From contig JAJRBZ010000080.1 in assembly GCA_028679185.1 (NCBI GenBank), positions 1 to 40,618 on the forward strand: a stretch of 40,618 nucleotides of DNA, given 5' to 3'. A program made the translations under genes and the position numbers. This stretch comes from Methanoregula sp. GTDB taxonomy: Archaea > Halobacteriota > Methanomicrobia > Methanomicrobiales > Methanospirillaceae. Position 1 is the stretch's first letter. Every line of letters begins with the position of its first letter. Below, in pieces: positions 22,305-30,348 of this stretch. The notes under the pieces were generated by a model. It ran no database searches. It had not been told where the DNA came from and saw only the letters and a list, made by a program, of their open reading frames with translations.

Positions 22305-24149
22305 TTATTTTCCTTTTTGAATGTCTGCATCCGATATTTTGCCGATGAGAGCTTCGAGGACCACATCGCGCATACCTTCCACGAATTTTATGCTGCCAAC
22401 CACAAGGTGCCCGCCACCACTGATTCCACCACCGGGTATCTCGTTTCTTAGTTCCCTGACCATCTTTGGAATATTCATGAGCACACCACGTGAACGCAGC
22501 ACCGCGAAGTCCGGTCCAAAACCAATGGTGACAACGGGTATTCCTGCATTCTGTTTGCAGAGCCGGTCATGCACTTCTCCGGAAGTCTTGCCGGGTGGGG
22601 GGAAGGTGAACTTATGTGCATGGATTTCTACGTCGATAAGGAAGAGATGTGCTTCGTTTTTGAGGACTCTTGGGACGACATGAGGCATGCTGGCGCTCAT
22701 CTGGTCTTCGATCATAAAATTGGCTCCTTCAACGAGAAGCGAGACAAGTTTCCTGTGACGTTCAGGGTTACCGGTAAGGTTCAGGATGTCCTTGATAATT
22801 TCCCTGCCGTCATTAAACCGGAGCCAGAACTGCTCGTAGTCAAGCGCAAGTGCAATATCCTTGCATACCTGTTCAGGATACTGGTCATGAACCAGAGTGA
22901 GAAAGAGGGCGCGTTCGGCCGCTTCGCTCCGGTCACCCACACCAGCCACAGCCGGGAGGTGCCGGATAAGACGTTCAACTTTGGGATTAATCAGCCGTGC
23001 AACTTCAGTGCCAAGCATTCCGGCAGTAATCCCGAAGTCTCCTCCCGCGTGATAGGGGTTGACATGTGCTTTGAGGTATTTGTCGATTGTCGCGTCAGGG
23101 TGATGATGGTCGATCACGACAAAGGGTATATCGTAAACGCTGGCAATCTTGTAGGCAGGTTCATCCTCTTCAGTAGATCCATTATCGGTGAGAAGAACCA
23201 GCGGCATCTTCTGCCCGTACCTGATATGGTCCTTTAATGAAAAATCAAGGTCGCGGGTAATATCTTCAATTTCATAGAATGGTGCTTTTGAAGGGGCGCG
23301 TTTGAAAAGGAAGTAATCAGCATCAAAGTCACCACCACTGTCCTTGATCAGGGAGACGACAGCCTGTTCTATAGCGACCGCAGAACAGATGCCGTCAGCA
23401 TCTGCATGATGACGCAGGATGATCGGCTGAGACGTGAAGACCGCTTTCCGGATAATTTTTGCGATCTTCCGCATTTCCGGGCGGAGCTTTTCCATAACGT
23501 CGCTTTGCACAAGCAATGGGATATTTTCAGGTTCCGATCGTGCATCCAGCGCTTTCTCAATTCTTATTTTAACTGCTGCAGCATCCTCGTCTCTGAGAAC
23601 AGAGAGGGAATCAACTTCAATCTGCAGCTGGTTATTCCGCAGCATCACTTCACCGACAATTTTGACAATATCATCAAGTTCTGCATCAGGATAGGCCCGG
23701 ACTCCGGCTTCCACAAAAGCTGCAGCATTCTGGGTCCCGGTCTCATCAACAATGGTGAAAATGGTAGGGCCGCTCGTCTGCTTGATCTGCGCAATCTCCC
23801 CTTCAATTGCCACCGTCTTTCCTACTTTGCCGGCGAGATCAGATATGCATACTATTGTCGATTTGCGATCTACATTCTGCACCTGATATACCTGGACAAG
23901 CACTTCTTCCAGATCGATATTGCCATTCGGACGGATCTGGCGAACCCTGACCAGGACAGGATCGCGTTCCTTGTGTTCTGCCTTGATATTGCTCTTGTGC
24001 ACAAGACCTTTAATCCGGTCGTTTATCTGTGCAAACATACCAAACGTAGCAAAACCCTGCACTTTTGCCTGATATATCTTTCCTTCTTCGACATCAGCGA
24101 GGTCACATCCCGCACCCAGCCGATAAACAATCACATCTTTATTTTCCAT
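22305..24149 (-). CDS. S1/OB-fold plus DHH-DHHA1 phosphoesterase (archaeal RecJ-like)
   Basis: Domains in order: an S1-type RNA-binding domain (EGKIYQAKVQGFATFGMFAQIND..KGLVHKSNI, residues about 20-90), an OB-fold of the DNA/tRNA-binding type (GKVGKTVAIEGEIAQIKQTSGPTIFTIVDETG, about 105-200), a DHH catalytic domain (ILRHHADADGICSAVAIEQAV; LLTDNGS; FVVIDHHHPD) and DHHA1 (GGGISGGGHLVVGSIKF). The first motif is HHADADG, so both metal-binding Asp are kept. Such proteins are nucleases or oligonucleotide phosphodiesterases; several archaeal members associate with replication or RNA processing. ATG 24149 is chosen because GGAG stands nine bases upstream; GTG 24164 is less likely. There are 614 residues. 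Confidence 0.88.
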   Translation of the reverse strand: MENKDVIVYRLGAGCDLADVEEGKIYQAKVQGFATFGMFAQINDRIKGLVHKSNIKAEHKERDPVLVRVRQIRPNGNIDLEEVLVQVYQVQNVDRKSTIVCISDLAGKVGKTVAIEGEIAQIKQTSGPTIFTIVDETGTQNAAAFVEAGVRAYPDAELDDIVKIVGEVMLRNNQLQIEVDSLSVLRDEDAAAVKIRIEKALDARSEPENIPLLVQSDVMEKLRPEMRKIAKIIRKAVFTSQPIILRHHADADGICSAVAIEQAVVSLIKDSGGDFDADYFLFKRAPSKAPFYEIEDITRDLDFSLKDHIRYGQKMPLVLLTDNGSTEEDEPAYKIASVYDIPFVVIDHHHPDATIDKYLKAHVNPYHAGGDFGITAGMLGTEVARLINPKVERLIRHLPAVAGVGDRSEAAERALFLTLVHDQYPEQVCKDIALALDYEQFWLRFNDGREIIKDILNLTGNPERHRKLVSLLVEGANFMIEDQMSASMPHVVPRVLKNEAHLFLIDVEIHAHKFTFPPPGKTSGEVHDRLCKQNAGIPVVTIGFGPDFAVLRSRGVLMNIPKMVRELRNEIPGGGISGGGHLVVGSIKFVEGMRDVVLEALIGKISDADIQKGK

Positions 24150-24412
24150 GGTTTTTCTCTCCACACACAGCGAAGCGTACCTTTGGTCTGCATTGTTGCG
24201 ATTATTAATAATACTGCATCATTGCATAACGAAACAAGGCTGATTGATTATCATTAGCTGTATTTACGTTAAAGTTCATTGTATCCATCCTGTTGCGTAG
24301 TGGTGAGAATATACCCATTGGCAAAAAAATTTCATTACGGTAAAGGTGTACTGAATCTATTCAGATTTTTGGCCACGGAGAATTTTTTTTTCCGGGGTAT
24401 GGGAAAAATTTT

Positions 24413-25357
24413 TTAAATTTCATCCCGGAATGTAACTTCGATCATATCAAGATCGCTGGGTGCAATAACCGGGCCTGAAAATTTTTTCTTTGCATCGTTG
24501 ATATGTGACTGTGCATCCGGGTATCGTGAACTGGTATGGACAAGAACAAGAGTCCTTGCATTAAGTACTGATGCTGCTTCTCCGGCTTGTGCAGCTGTTG
24601 CATGATAAAATTCCAGCCCGCGCTCTGCTTCCGACTCATCATAGGTTGCATCATGGATCAGGAGATCAGGATCATGGGCGATTTCCCTGATATTCATGTG
24701 AATGGCTCGCGTATCTCCTGTATAAACGATTTTACGACCCGGCCTTGGTGGCCCCATCACCTGTTCAGGCCGGATCTCACGCGCTTCATCCCCAACTTCC
24801 AGTCTGATGCTATCACCCCGCTGAAGTCTTCCAAAAAGGGGACCTGGGGGGACACCCAGCGCGACTGCCTTTTCACGGTTGAACCTTCCCGGCCGTGGAT
24901 CTTCTTCAAGAATATAACCAAGAGAGGGGAGTCCGTGTTTTGTCAAAAAGGCTGTAATTGTATAGCCATCAAAACGCACCCAGGAACCCTGACCGAGCTC
25001 GACGGGTTCTAAGGAGAATTTGAGATTGAATCGTGCAACCTGCTGGAGGATAGCGACAAAATCATGCACCCATTGAGGGCCGTAAATGGTGAGCGGTTCA
25101 GTCCGCCCGTTAAAAGACATAGTCTGGATGAGTCCGAAAAGACCAAGGAAGTGATCTGCATGCCAGTGGGAGATAAAAACTGCATTTACCAAAAAACCGC
25201 ACCGCGAACGCATCATCTGCTGCTGGGCACCTTCCCCACAGTCAAATAGGAGTGTATCGGAACCTCGCCGTATCATAATGCAGGACGGGTTACGCTGAGG
25301 AGTCGGAAGTGCCCCGGCCGTACCCAGGAAGTAGACATGCAGTGTCTCACCGCTCAT
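24413..25357 (-). CDS. rnz: Ribonuclease Z (tRNA 3' processing endonuclease)
   Basis: Cuts precursor tRNA at the 3' end; metallo-beta-lactamase fold, homodimer. Zinc motif: SHWHADHFLGL (His64, His66, Asp68, His69). Other hallmarks are 'FLGTAGALPTPQRNPSCIMIR', 'LLFDCGEGAQQQMMR', 'IVYTGDTRAI', 'LLIHDATYDESEAERG' and 'LVLVHTSSRY'. From ATG 25357 it has 314 residues, the usual size. That start overlaps the stop of the upstream gene as ATGA and has GGAG nine bases ahead; an ATG three codons earlier lies directly against the SD. It is last in the four-gene coupled operon. An A/T-rich tract follows its stop. Confidence 0.95.
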   Translation of the reverse strand: MSGETLHVYFLGTAGALPTPQRNPSCIMIRRGSDTLLFDCGEGAQQQMMRSRCGFLVNAVFISHWHADHFLGLFGLIQTMSFNGRTEPLTIYGPQWVHDFVAILQQVARFNLKFSLEPVELGQGSWVRFDGYTITAFLTKHGLPSLGYILEEDPRPGRFNREKAVALGVPPGPLFGRLQRGDSIRLEVGDEAREIRPEQVMGPPRPGRKIVYTGDTRAIHMNIREIAHDPDLLIHDATYDESEAERGLEFYHATAAQAGEAASVLNARTLVLVHTSSRYPDAQSHINDAKKKFSGPVIAPSDLDMIEVTFRDEI

Positions 25358-26127
25358 AAAAAGCATCTCCTGAACACGGCAATACTTTTCTTTGCCTCAT
25401 CGATTGATTTTCCTTCAATAACAACAACTCCATGATACTCAGCAGCAATTCTTTTTCCTACTGTTACCCATGGAACAGTTCCTTCGCCCAGTGCAAGATG
25501 TTCATCGGACATGCCATTATTATCATGAATATGGATATGATGAGCTTTTTTTACGCATGCAAGGAAATTGTTTACTTTCCCGATAGTATTCGCATGACCG
25601 AAGTCAAAGGTCATACCAATACCTTCAATCCCTTCCGTCATGCCAATGAGTTCTTCAGGGAGCCGGCAGAGAAATTCCTTGACGCCAATCATATTTTCAA
25701 GACATGCGAGTACCGAATGTTCCTGTGCACATTTCCCGATCTGCCTGAGGGCTTCCTTCTGGAGATCCCAGACTTTCTGGGGCATCAGTTTGCCTACAGG
25801 AGAAAGATAACCGGGGTGAATTGTAACCTTGTCAGTGATTGCCGATGCATGGATGATGCAGGTACAAATCTGCCGTATGGATTCGCGCCATATTGGATCG
25901 TTGAGTGTAGCAAGGTTCAGGTCACCATACGGTGCGTGTACGCTTATTCCCAGATGCGTTGCTGCGATCACCTCTTCAATTTTTGAAAAACATGCAGGAT
26001 TATCCAGACGGTAATTACCATCGCACACAATCTCCCAGCCGGAATATCCTGCCTCTTCAATATCATATACCCAGGAGATGTCATCCCATACTTTTGCCGA
26101 TGATGAGAAAAATGGCCGGATGCTCAT
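25354..26127 (-). CDS. Sugar phosphate isomerase/epimerase-like TIM-barrel protein
   Basis: The 257-residue product is of the xylose-isomerase-like / AP endonuclease family 2 superfamily. Metal and catalytic positions are visible: 'LGISVHAPYGDLNLAT' (His), 'KVTIHPGY' (His), 'LACLENM' (Glu), 'IGMTFDFGHAN' (Asp and His), 'HHIHIHDNNG' (His, Asp) and 'VVVIEGKS' (Glu). These match the binding set of family members acting on sugars or abasic DNA; I cannot tell which. It is the third gene of a coupled operon: its ATG overlaps the UPF0200 stop (26124-26127), and its stop overlaps the rnz start. Confidence 0.8.
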   Translation of the reverse strand: MSIRPFFSSSAKVWDDISWVYDIEEAGYSGWEIVCDGNYRLDNPACFSKIEEVIAATHLGISVHAPYGDLNLATLNDPIWRESIRQICTCIIHASAITDKVTIHPGYLSPVGKLMPQKVWDLQKEALRQIGKCAQEHSVLACLENMIGVKEFLCRLPEELIGMTEGIEGIGMTFDFGHANTIGKVNNFLACVKKAHHIHIHDNNGMSDEHLALGEGTVPWVTVGKRIAAEYHGVVVIEGKSIDEAKKSIAVFRRCFL

Positions 26128-26672
26128 GGATCACACCCTATCTGTTTGATAACACGGTGAACCTCATGAGAAAATTCCTCAAGTGTTTTTTCATTGAGAA
26201 TATGAATATCCGCACTCTGCATGGCTTCGCGCAGCCCCCAGCCCTGCTCACGAAAATCCCGTTTACGGAGTTCATCGGCTGATTCGAAATCATCGGAACG
26301 TCCCCGTGCCTTGATGCGCGCCAGTCGCGTTTTAAATGAAGATTCAATACTGATGAGGTGAAAACCTGGAAAAATACTGCGAAATACCGATACTTCCGCA
26401 TCCCCACGTATGCCATCAATAAGCACGATTGGAGCAGTCTGGCGCCGAAGCTCGGGAATACAGAGCTGTGCTATTGCATCCATCCCATGTTCTGACCTGA
26501 GTCTGTTTGCCATGGCACCAAGATTTGCATCGGTGGGGTCCATTCCTTCTTCATGTACGGCATTCCGGATCATATCACCCATAACTATCACAGGAATGCC
26601 CATTGCCGCTGCAATCTTTGAGAATTCACCTTTACCGCTTGCGGGAAGACCGACGACGCCGATGACCTTCAT
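26124..26672 (-). CDS. UPF0200 family P-loop kinase-like protein
   Basis: The 182-residue product is an archaeal relative of dephospho-CoA/adenylate kinases. The P-loop is GLPASGKGEFSK at residues 8-19. 'VIVMGDMIRNAVHEEGMDPTDANLGAMANRLRSEHG' is characteristic of this family, and 'IVLIDGIRGDAEVSVFR' contains the second acidic motif. Near the C-terminus is 'KARGRSDDFESADELRKRDFREQGWGL', a lid-like Arg-rich region. No member I know has a proven substrate. The gene overlaps the activase gene before it and the TIM-barrel gene after it by four bases each (ATGA), so translation is coupled. Confidence 0.88.
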   Translation of the reverse strand: MKVIGVVGLPASGKGEFSKIAAAMGIPVIVMGDMIRNAVHEEGMDPTDANLGAMANRLRSEHGMDAIAQLCIPELRRQTAPIVLIDGIRGDAEVSVFRSIFPGFHLISIESSFKTRLARIKARGRSDDFESADELRKRDFREQGWGLREAMQSADIHILNEKTLEEFSHEVHRVIKQIGCDP

Positions 26673-27460
26673 AGACCCACTCTGCCTTTATAGATAATTT
26701 CTCCAACCTCGCGTGTTCGAATTCTGACTTTTCTTCCTAATTTGTCAGCTATTCGTTTAATCTCATCTAATGTCAGAGGATGATAATCTTCCTGGAGTTG
26801 CCGCTTTTTTTCCCGGTACTCACCTTCAGTCATATTTAAGGGGATTGTTGGCAGCCGTAAAATTTTGTGTTCACCCTGCTGGAGAACAAGAGGCACTTTA
26901 CCAATGAGTCCCGAAATTTCTTCAATGTACACTTCGTTTTCGTAAAAAATGGTAATTACAACCTCGAATTCCGAAAGATTATTTCTAGCATAAGCATTTT
27001 TACAAATATTAAAAGATTTACGGACATTTCGTTCATAATTTTCATAATTAAAACCGCTCTTTTCCTTTTGACCTGAATACCCTTCAAAACGTGACTTGAA
27101 GTCCAATGCAACTTTATTAACCAGTCGTTCTTCAATTAACTGACCCAGTACGTCAGGAAATAGTCCATTTGTCTGAATACCGACATCAAGGTTAATCCCT
27201 TTTGAATACCGGGCTAATTCCATCAGAGCCTCTCTTTGCCTTGTGGGTTCCCCTCCGGAAAACATAACACCGCTGATATAGGGCGACGAAGAATAGATCA
27301 TCTCTTTGATCTCTTCCAGATCCCGCCAATCTTCTCCGGTTTGAATGCCCTCATTCTGGCAATAGGAACATCGTATCGGACAGCCTCGCAAAAAAACTGT
27401 GCACACGGATCTGCCCCGCCAGTCAACCGTTGAGAGCGGAACAAATCCCCCGAAATTTAT
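26669..27460 (-). CDS. Radical SAM activating enzyme, anaerobic NrdG type
   Basis: A [4Fe-4S] radical-SAM activase likely acting on a glycyl-radical enzyme such as anaerobic ribonucleotide reductase. The cluster motif is RGCPIRCSYCQN (C-x3-C-x2-C), and the SAM-binding GGE is in 'VMFSGGEPTRQ'. The family N-terminus, 'NFGGFVPLSTVDWRGRSV', lies in frame upstream of GTG 27406, but no ATG/GTG/TTG precedes it before other sequence. I therefore set the start at ATA 27460, ten bases after GGTGA; ATT 27466 is an alternative. Residues 110-170 are Asn/Lys-rich and the DNA is AT-richer than its neighbours, suggesting transfer. No nrdD is in the window. It heads the coupled operon. Confidence 0.82.
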   Translation of the reverse strand: MNFGGFVPLSTVDWRGRSVCTVFLRGCPIRCSYCQNEGIQTGEDWRDLEEIKEMIYSSSPYISGVMFSGGEPTRQREALMELARYSKGINLDVGIQTNGLFPDVLGQLIEERLVNKVALDFKSRFEGYSGQKEKSGFNYENYERNVRKSFNICKNAYARNNLSEFEVVITIFYENEVYIEEISGLIGKVPLVLQQGEHKILRLPTIPLNMTEGEYREKKRQLQEDYHPLTLDEIKRIADKLGRKVRIRTREVGEIIYKGRVGL

Positions 27461-27544
27461 CTGAATAAAATCACCGTTCCTACTATTTTGTAACGAGGTT
27501 ATTTTAGTGTATTGAGTTGCAGCCGGGGAGTGCCGGCACCTTAC

Positions 27545-28132
27545 TTAAGAATACCCGCTGCAATGGTGGATGCCGTTTTCCGTTACAACCATGTCCATTT
27601 TAATATCATTCGCTTCGCAGGGAACACGTTCGGTTTCCAGGCACGTGAATGCAAGCCCGATTTTTTTAATATGGGGATGATCAGAAAGGAACCGGTCATA
27701 ATATCCCGCCCCGTACCCAAGCCGGTTGCCGGATTGATCGAAAGCCAGCATCGGCACGACAATCGCTTTAACCTCACCGGGCTGTGCAGGGATCTCATTT
27801 CCGACAGGTTCATGAACGTGAAATGTGCTTTTGACCAGTACTGAAGTATTCCCGATATAGGAAAGACGCAGGGTTCGTGTATCCCTTTCAATAATCGGTA
27901 CGATTACCTGCTTCCTGCTGGAGATGAGATAATCGATAAGATCCTTCGTGTTTACCTCCAGCGGCTTTGAGACATAGACCATAACAGGATCGATACCATC
28001 GAGGATGTCGAGGAGGAACCTGCAGATGCACGCACTTTTTTCTTCAATCTGTGCCGGTGAGAGGGTGGACCGTATTGCGCGTGCATGATCACGCAATATT
28101 TTTTTTTGGATCTTGAGTGGGGTATCCGGCAT
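27545..28132 (-). CDS. 5-formyltetrahydrofolate cyclo-ligase family protein
   Basis: An ATP-dependent cyclo-ligase fold. The signature 'VPMLAFDQSGNRLGYGAGYYDRFL' is complete, and the N-terminus has 'KILRDHARAIRSTLSPAQIEEKS' with the Arg used for phosphate binding. The length of 195 is normal. In methanogens, which use tetrahydromethanopterin, the natural substrate is uncertain. Paralogues of COG0212 have been linked to thiamine metabolism (general knowledge), and thiC lies immediately upstream here, 98 bases away on the same strand. This makes a thiamine-linked role worth testing. The ATG at 28132 has no strong SD. Confidence 0.88.
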   Translation of the reverse strand: MPDTPLKIQKKILRDHARAIRSTLSPAQIEEKSACICRFLLDILDGIDPVMVYVSKPLEVNTKDLIDYLISSRKQVIVPIIERDTRTLRLSYIGNTSVLVKSTFHVHEPVGNEIPAQPGEVKAIVVPMLAFDQSGNRLGYGAGYYDRFLSDHPHIKKIGLAFTCLETERVPCEANDIKMDMVVTENGIHHCSGYS

Positions 28133-28229
28133 GGTATAGTACTATCATTTGTGAGGGCTATCCAATAATCCTGATGTTTGTTGTGTATTGAGAACCTTTG
28201 AAAATGAAGTAAAAAAATGATATGTCATA

Positions 28230-29507
28230 TCAGAAAGTGAAATGCCGGTTGACGATTTTAATCGCACAGTAATCCCCGCACATGGTGCAGGCATCAGTAT
28301 CTGCCGGCATCCGTTCTTTCCTGATTGCCCGTGCACGGGATGCATTAATGGCAACGGCAAACTGGCGTTCCCAGTCAAGGTCGCGACGTGCATGTCCCAT
28401 CTCGAGGTCTGCCTCACGGGTCTTTTTGAGTTTTATCATATCTCCGACATGCGCAGCGATTCTCGAACTGATAACGCCCTCATAGACTTCCTCAGGAGTT
28501 GGGAGGGCAAGATGTTCGGCCGGGGTGACATAACAGATAAAATCGGCACCCAGTGATGACGAGATTGCAGCACCGATAGCTGCGACCCGGTCATCGTAGC
28601 CGGGTGCAATATCAGTTACAATAGGTCCGAGCATATAGAAGGGTTTGTTGTTGGTAACGCGTTTCATAAGTGTGACGTTTGTGGCAATCTCATCGATCGG
28701 CACGTGTCCGGGTCCTTCGACTATTACCTGGACCCCGTCCTTATGCGCTTTGTCTGCAAGTTCGGCGTTGATGAGAAGTTCCTGTACAGCAGCCCTGTCG
28801 GTTGCATCGTGAATTGCCCCGGCTCTCATACCATTCCCCATTGACAGGGTTACCTCATGCTCTTTCATGATCTCGAGCAGGTAATCAAATTCAGAGTAAA
28901 GAGGGTTCTCTTTTTCATTATGGAGCATCCAGGCAGTCATAAATGCACCGCCGCGGGAAACAAGCCCTGCGTGCCGGCCCTGGTTTTTGAGGCGCTTGAT
29001 GGTTTCCCAGTTGATTCCGGTATGGATGGCCATGAAATTTGTTCCGAGTTTTGCCTGTTCTGCAGTAATCCTGAACAGGTCATCTTCCTTCATGTTGACA
29101 ACAGCACCGTCTTTTTGCGCAGCCTCGATGAATGCCTGATACAGGGGCACGCATCCGACAGAAAGTTTTGTATTGGCTATAACCTGTTTCCGGATCTCGA
29201 TAAAATCTCCACCGGTCGAGAGTTCCATCAGGGTATCGGCACCGGCAAGCTCTGCCTGACGGGCTTTTTCCAGTTCCTGATCAATATCAACAATATCTGT
29301 CGAGGTACCAATGGACGCATTCACTTTGGTACGTAATCCTTCACCAATCCCGCAGATCCTGACTTTGCGGTAAGGAGAGACGGGAATTACAATATGTCCC
29401 TGTGCAACACCACGCCTCACAAAATCTTCGGTTACTCCTTCCTCCGCAGCGACGACCTTCATCTCATCAGTGACGATGCCACGCCGGGCATCAGCAATAA
29501 TACTCAT
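28230..29507 (-). CDS. thiC: Phosphomethylpyrimidine synthase ThiC
   Basis: Radical-SAM enzyme turning aminoimidazole ribotide into the HMP-phosphate moiety of thiamine. Recognisable blocks are 'ADTLMELSTGGDF', 'KLSVGCVPLYQAF', 'FMAIHTGINWETI', 'GLVSRGGAFMTAWMLHN', 'DVTLSMGNGMRAG-type' (here VTLSMGNGMRAGAIHD), 'QVIVEGPGHVPIDEI' and 'PFYMLGPIVTDIAPGYD'. The C-terminal cluster motif is CTMCGDYC (C-x2-C-x3-C), one residue shorter than the classical C-x2-C-x4-C. The length of about 425 suits the archaeal short form without the N-terminal extension. ATG 29507 is chosen over GTG 29516. A perfect palindrome stands 64 bases upstream. Confidence 0.95.
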   Translation of the reverse strand: MSIIADARRGIVTDEMKVVAAEEGVTEDFVRRGVAQGHIVIPVSPYRKVRICGIGEGLRTKVNASIGTSTDIVDIDQELEKARQAELAGADTLMELSTGGDFIEIRKQVIANTKLSVGCVPLYQAFIEAAQKDGAVVNMKEDDLFRITAEQAKLGTNFMAIHTGINWETIKRLKNQGRHAGLVSRGGAFMTAWMLHNEKENPLYSEFDYLLEIMKEHEVTLSMGNGMRAGAIHDATDRAAVQELLINAELADKAHKDGVQVIVEGPGHVPIDEIATNVTLMKRVTNNKPFYMLGPIVTDIAPGYDDRVAAIGAAISSSLGADFICYVTPAEHLALPTPEEVYEGVISSRIAAHVGDMIKLKKTREADLEMGHARRDLDWERQFAVAINASRARAIRKERMPADTDACTMCGDYCAIKIVNRHFTF

Positions 29508-29570
29508 ACCATACACGTTGCTGCAAAGACAAAATAAAGGCTCGTTTTTTAAATTCTGGACTAAATCTGG

Positions 29571-29587
29571 CTTGTTAAGTTAACAAG
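29571..29587. promoter_or_regulatory. Perfect palindrome upstream of thiC, probable thiamine-regulon operator
   Basis: CTTGTTAAGTTAACAAG is a perfect inverted repeat with 8-base arms about one base. It lies 64-80 bases before ATG 29507. Two A/T-rich TATA candidates flank it on the minus strand: TTAAATAAAA upstream (about 29595-29605) and ATTTAAAAAA downstream (about 29545-29555). The archaeal regulator ThiR controls thiamine genes through palindromes, so this is a candidate ThiR site. No TPP riboswitch motif was seen here. Confidence 0.55.
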
Positions 29588-29766
29588 TAAAGTTGATTTT
29601 ATTTAAGAAAAAAAAATTTGTTTTGCAGTCAGTACAGTCATTCACCAGCCCGGTTACTGGTAAAGATGAAATTGTATCAGAAAAAAGTCGGTCTTTTGCC
29701 GACCTGACAGACAAACACCGTATGTATCAGCAACGTGAATAAAAGTCTCACGGATACTTCTGCAGG

Positions 29767-30138
29767 TCATCCTTTATACCGGTAGTATGCCATCTGGGGT
29801 AATCTCCTCATGGATAGTGAATCGTCAGACGAATCGTACACCCATTCAGTTATTTCACCGGTAATTGAATGCGTTACATAGAGACCACGATCTATCTTTG
29901 TCCAGTTCCCGGTATCAGTCGTTACCCCTCGGTTTAAAAAAAAATTGGTGGAATAAAAAGTCCCGTTTTCATAAAAAATCATGTGGCGGTCTGATGCCGG
30001 CGGTTCGCCACCAATCCACTGACCGGTAATCGGATCGGGAGTAATGGGGAGAATATGCATGCCCGGTAGCTGGATACATCCTGATGTTATTATTGAACAA
30101 AAGACAATCAGGCAAATGATACCCTCTGGTTTCATCAT
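29767..30138 (-). CDS. Putative lipoprotein of the methanogen beta-rich type
   Basis: The 123-residue product begins MMKPEGIICLIVFCSIITSGC, a short signal peptide with a clear lipobox (ITSGC), so it is exported and probably lipid-anchored. The mature part, from 'PITPDPITGQWIG' through 'MIFYENGTFYSTNFF', 'DTGNWTKIDRGLYVTH' and 'WVYDSSDDSLSMR', reads like a small beta-barrel of the 'D-P-x-x-G-x-W' lipoprotein group common in Methanomicrobiales. The function is unknown. It is isolated: 178 bases separate it from the divergent cdc48 promoter. ATG 30135 is an equally possible start. Confidence 0.7.
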   Translation of the reverse strand: MMKPEGIICLIVFCSIITSGCIQLPGMHILPITPDPITGQWIGGEPPASDRHMIFYENGTFYSTNFFLNRGVTTDTGNWTKIDRGLYVTHSITGEITEWVYDSSDDSLSMRRLPQMAYYRYKG

Positions 30139-30289
30139 TGTTAGTGGATATTTCTGACACGTTTAAGCTTTCTTCCGTTCAATACCAAAGAGAGGGCATT
30201 TGTTATACCAGTAATCCCTTTTTTTCAGATACGACTGCATTTTTTAAGGGTGGAGACGAAGCTGAATTCGGACACACAATACACGCAAT

Positions 30290-30299
30290 ATTTATATAA
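30290..30299 (+). promoter_or_regulatory. TATA box of the cdc48-hsp20 operon
   Basis: ATTTATATAA at 30290-30299 would place transcription start near 30320. An ATG at 30316 would then lie before the transcript, which supports translation from ATG 30349. Confidence 0.65.
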
Positions 30300-30348
30300 T
30301 ATTAAACACTAACTTATGGTAAATCTAAAAGATTCAGGGGATTTTACG

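Noticed and set aside
23406-24257. 283-residue plus-strand frame opposite the DHH protein
   Set aside because: The minus strand has S1, OB and DHH motifs throughout. This frame has no domain and is a shadow.
29508-29766. TPP riboswitch upstream of thiC
   Set aside because: The conserved riboswitch core sequences are not present on the minus strand. A palindrome is there instead.
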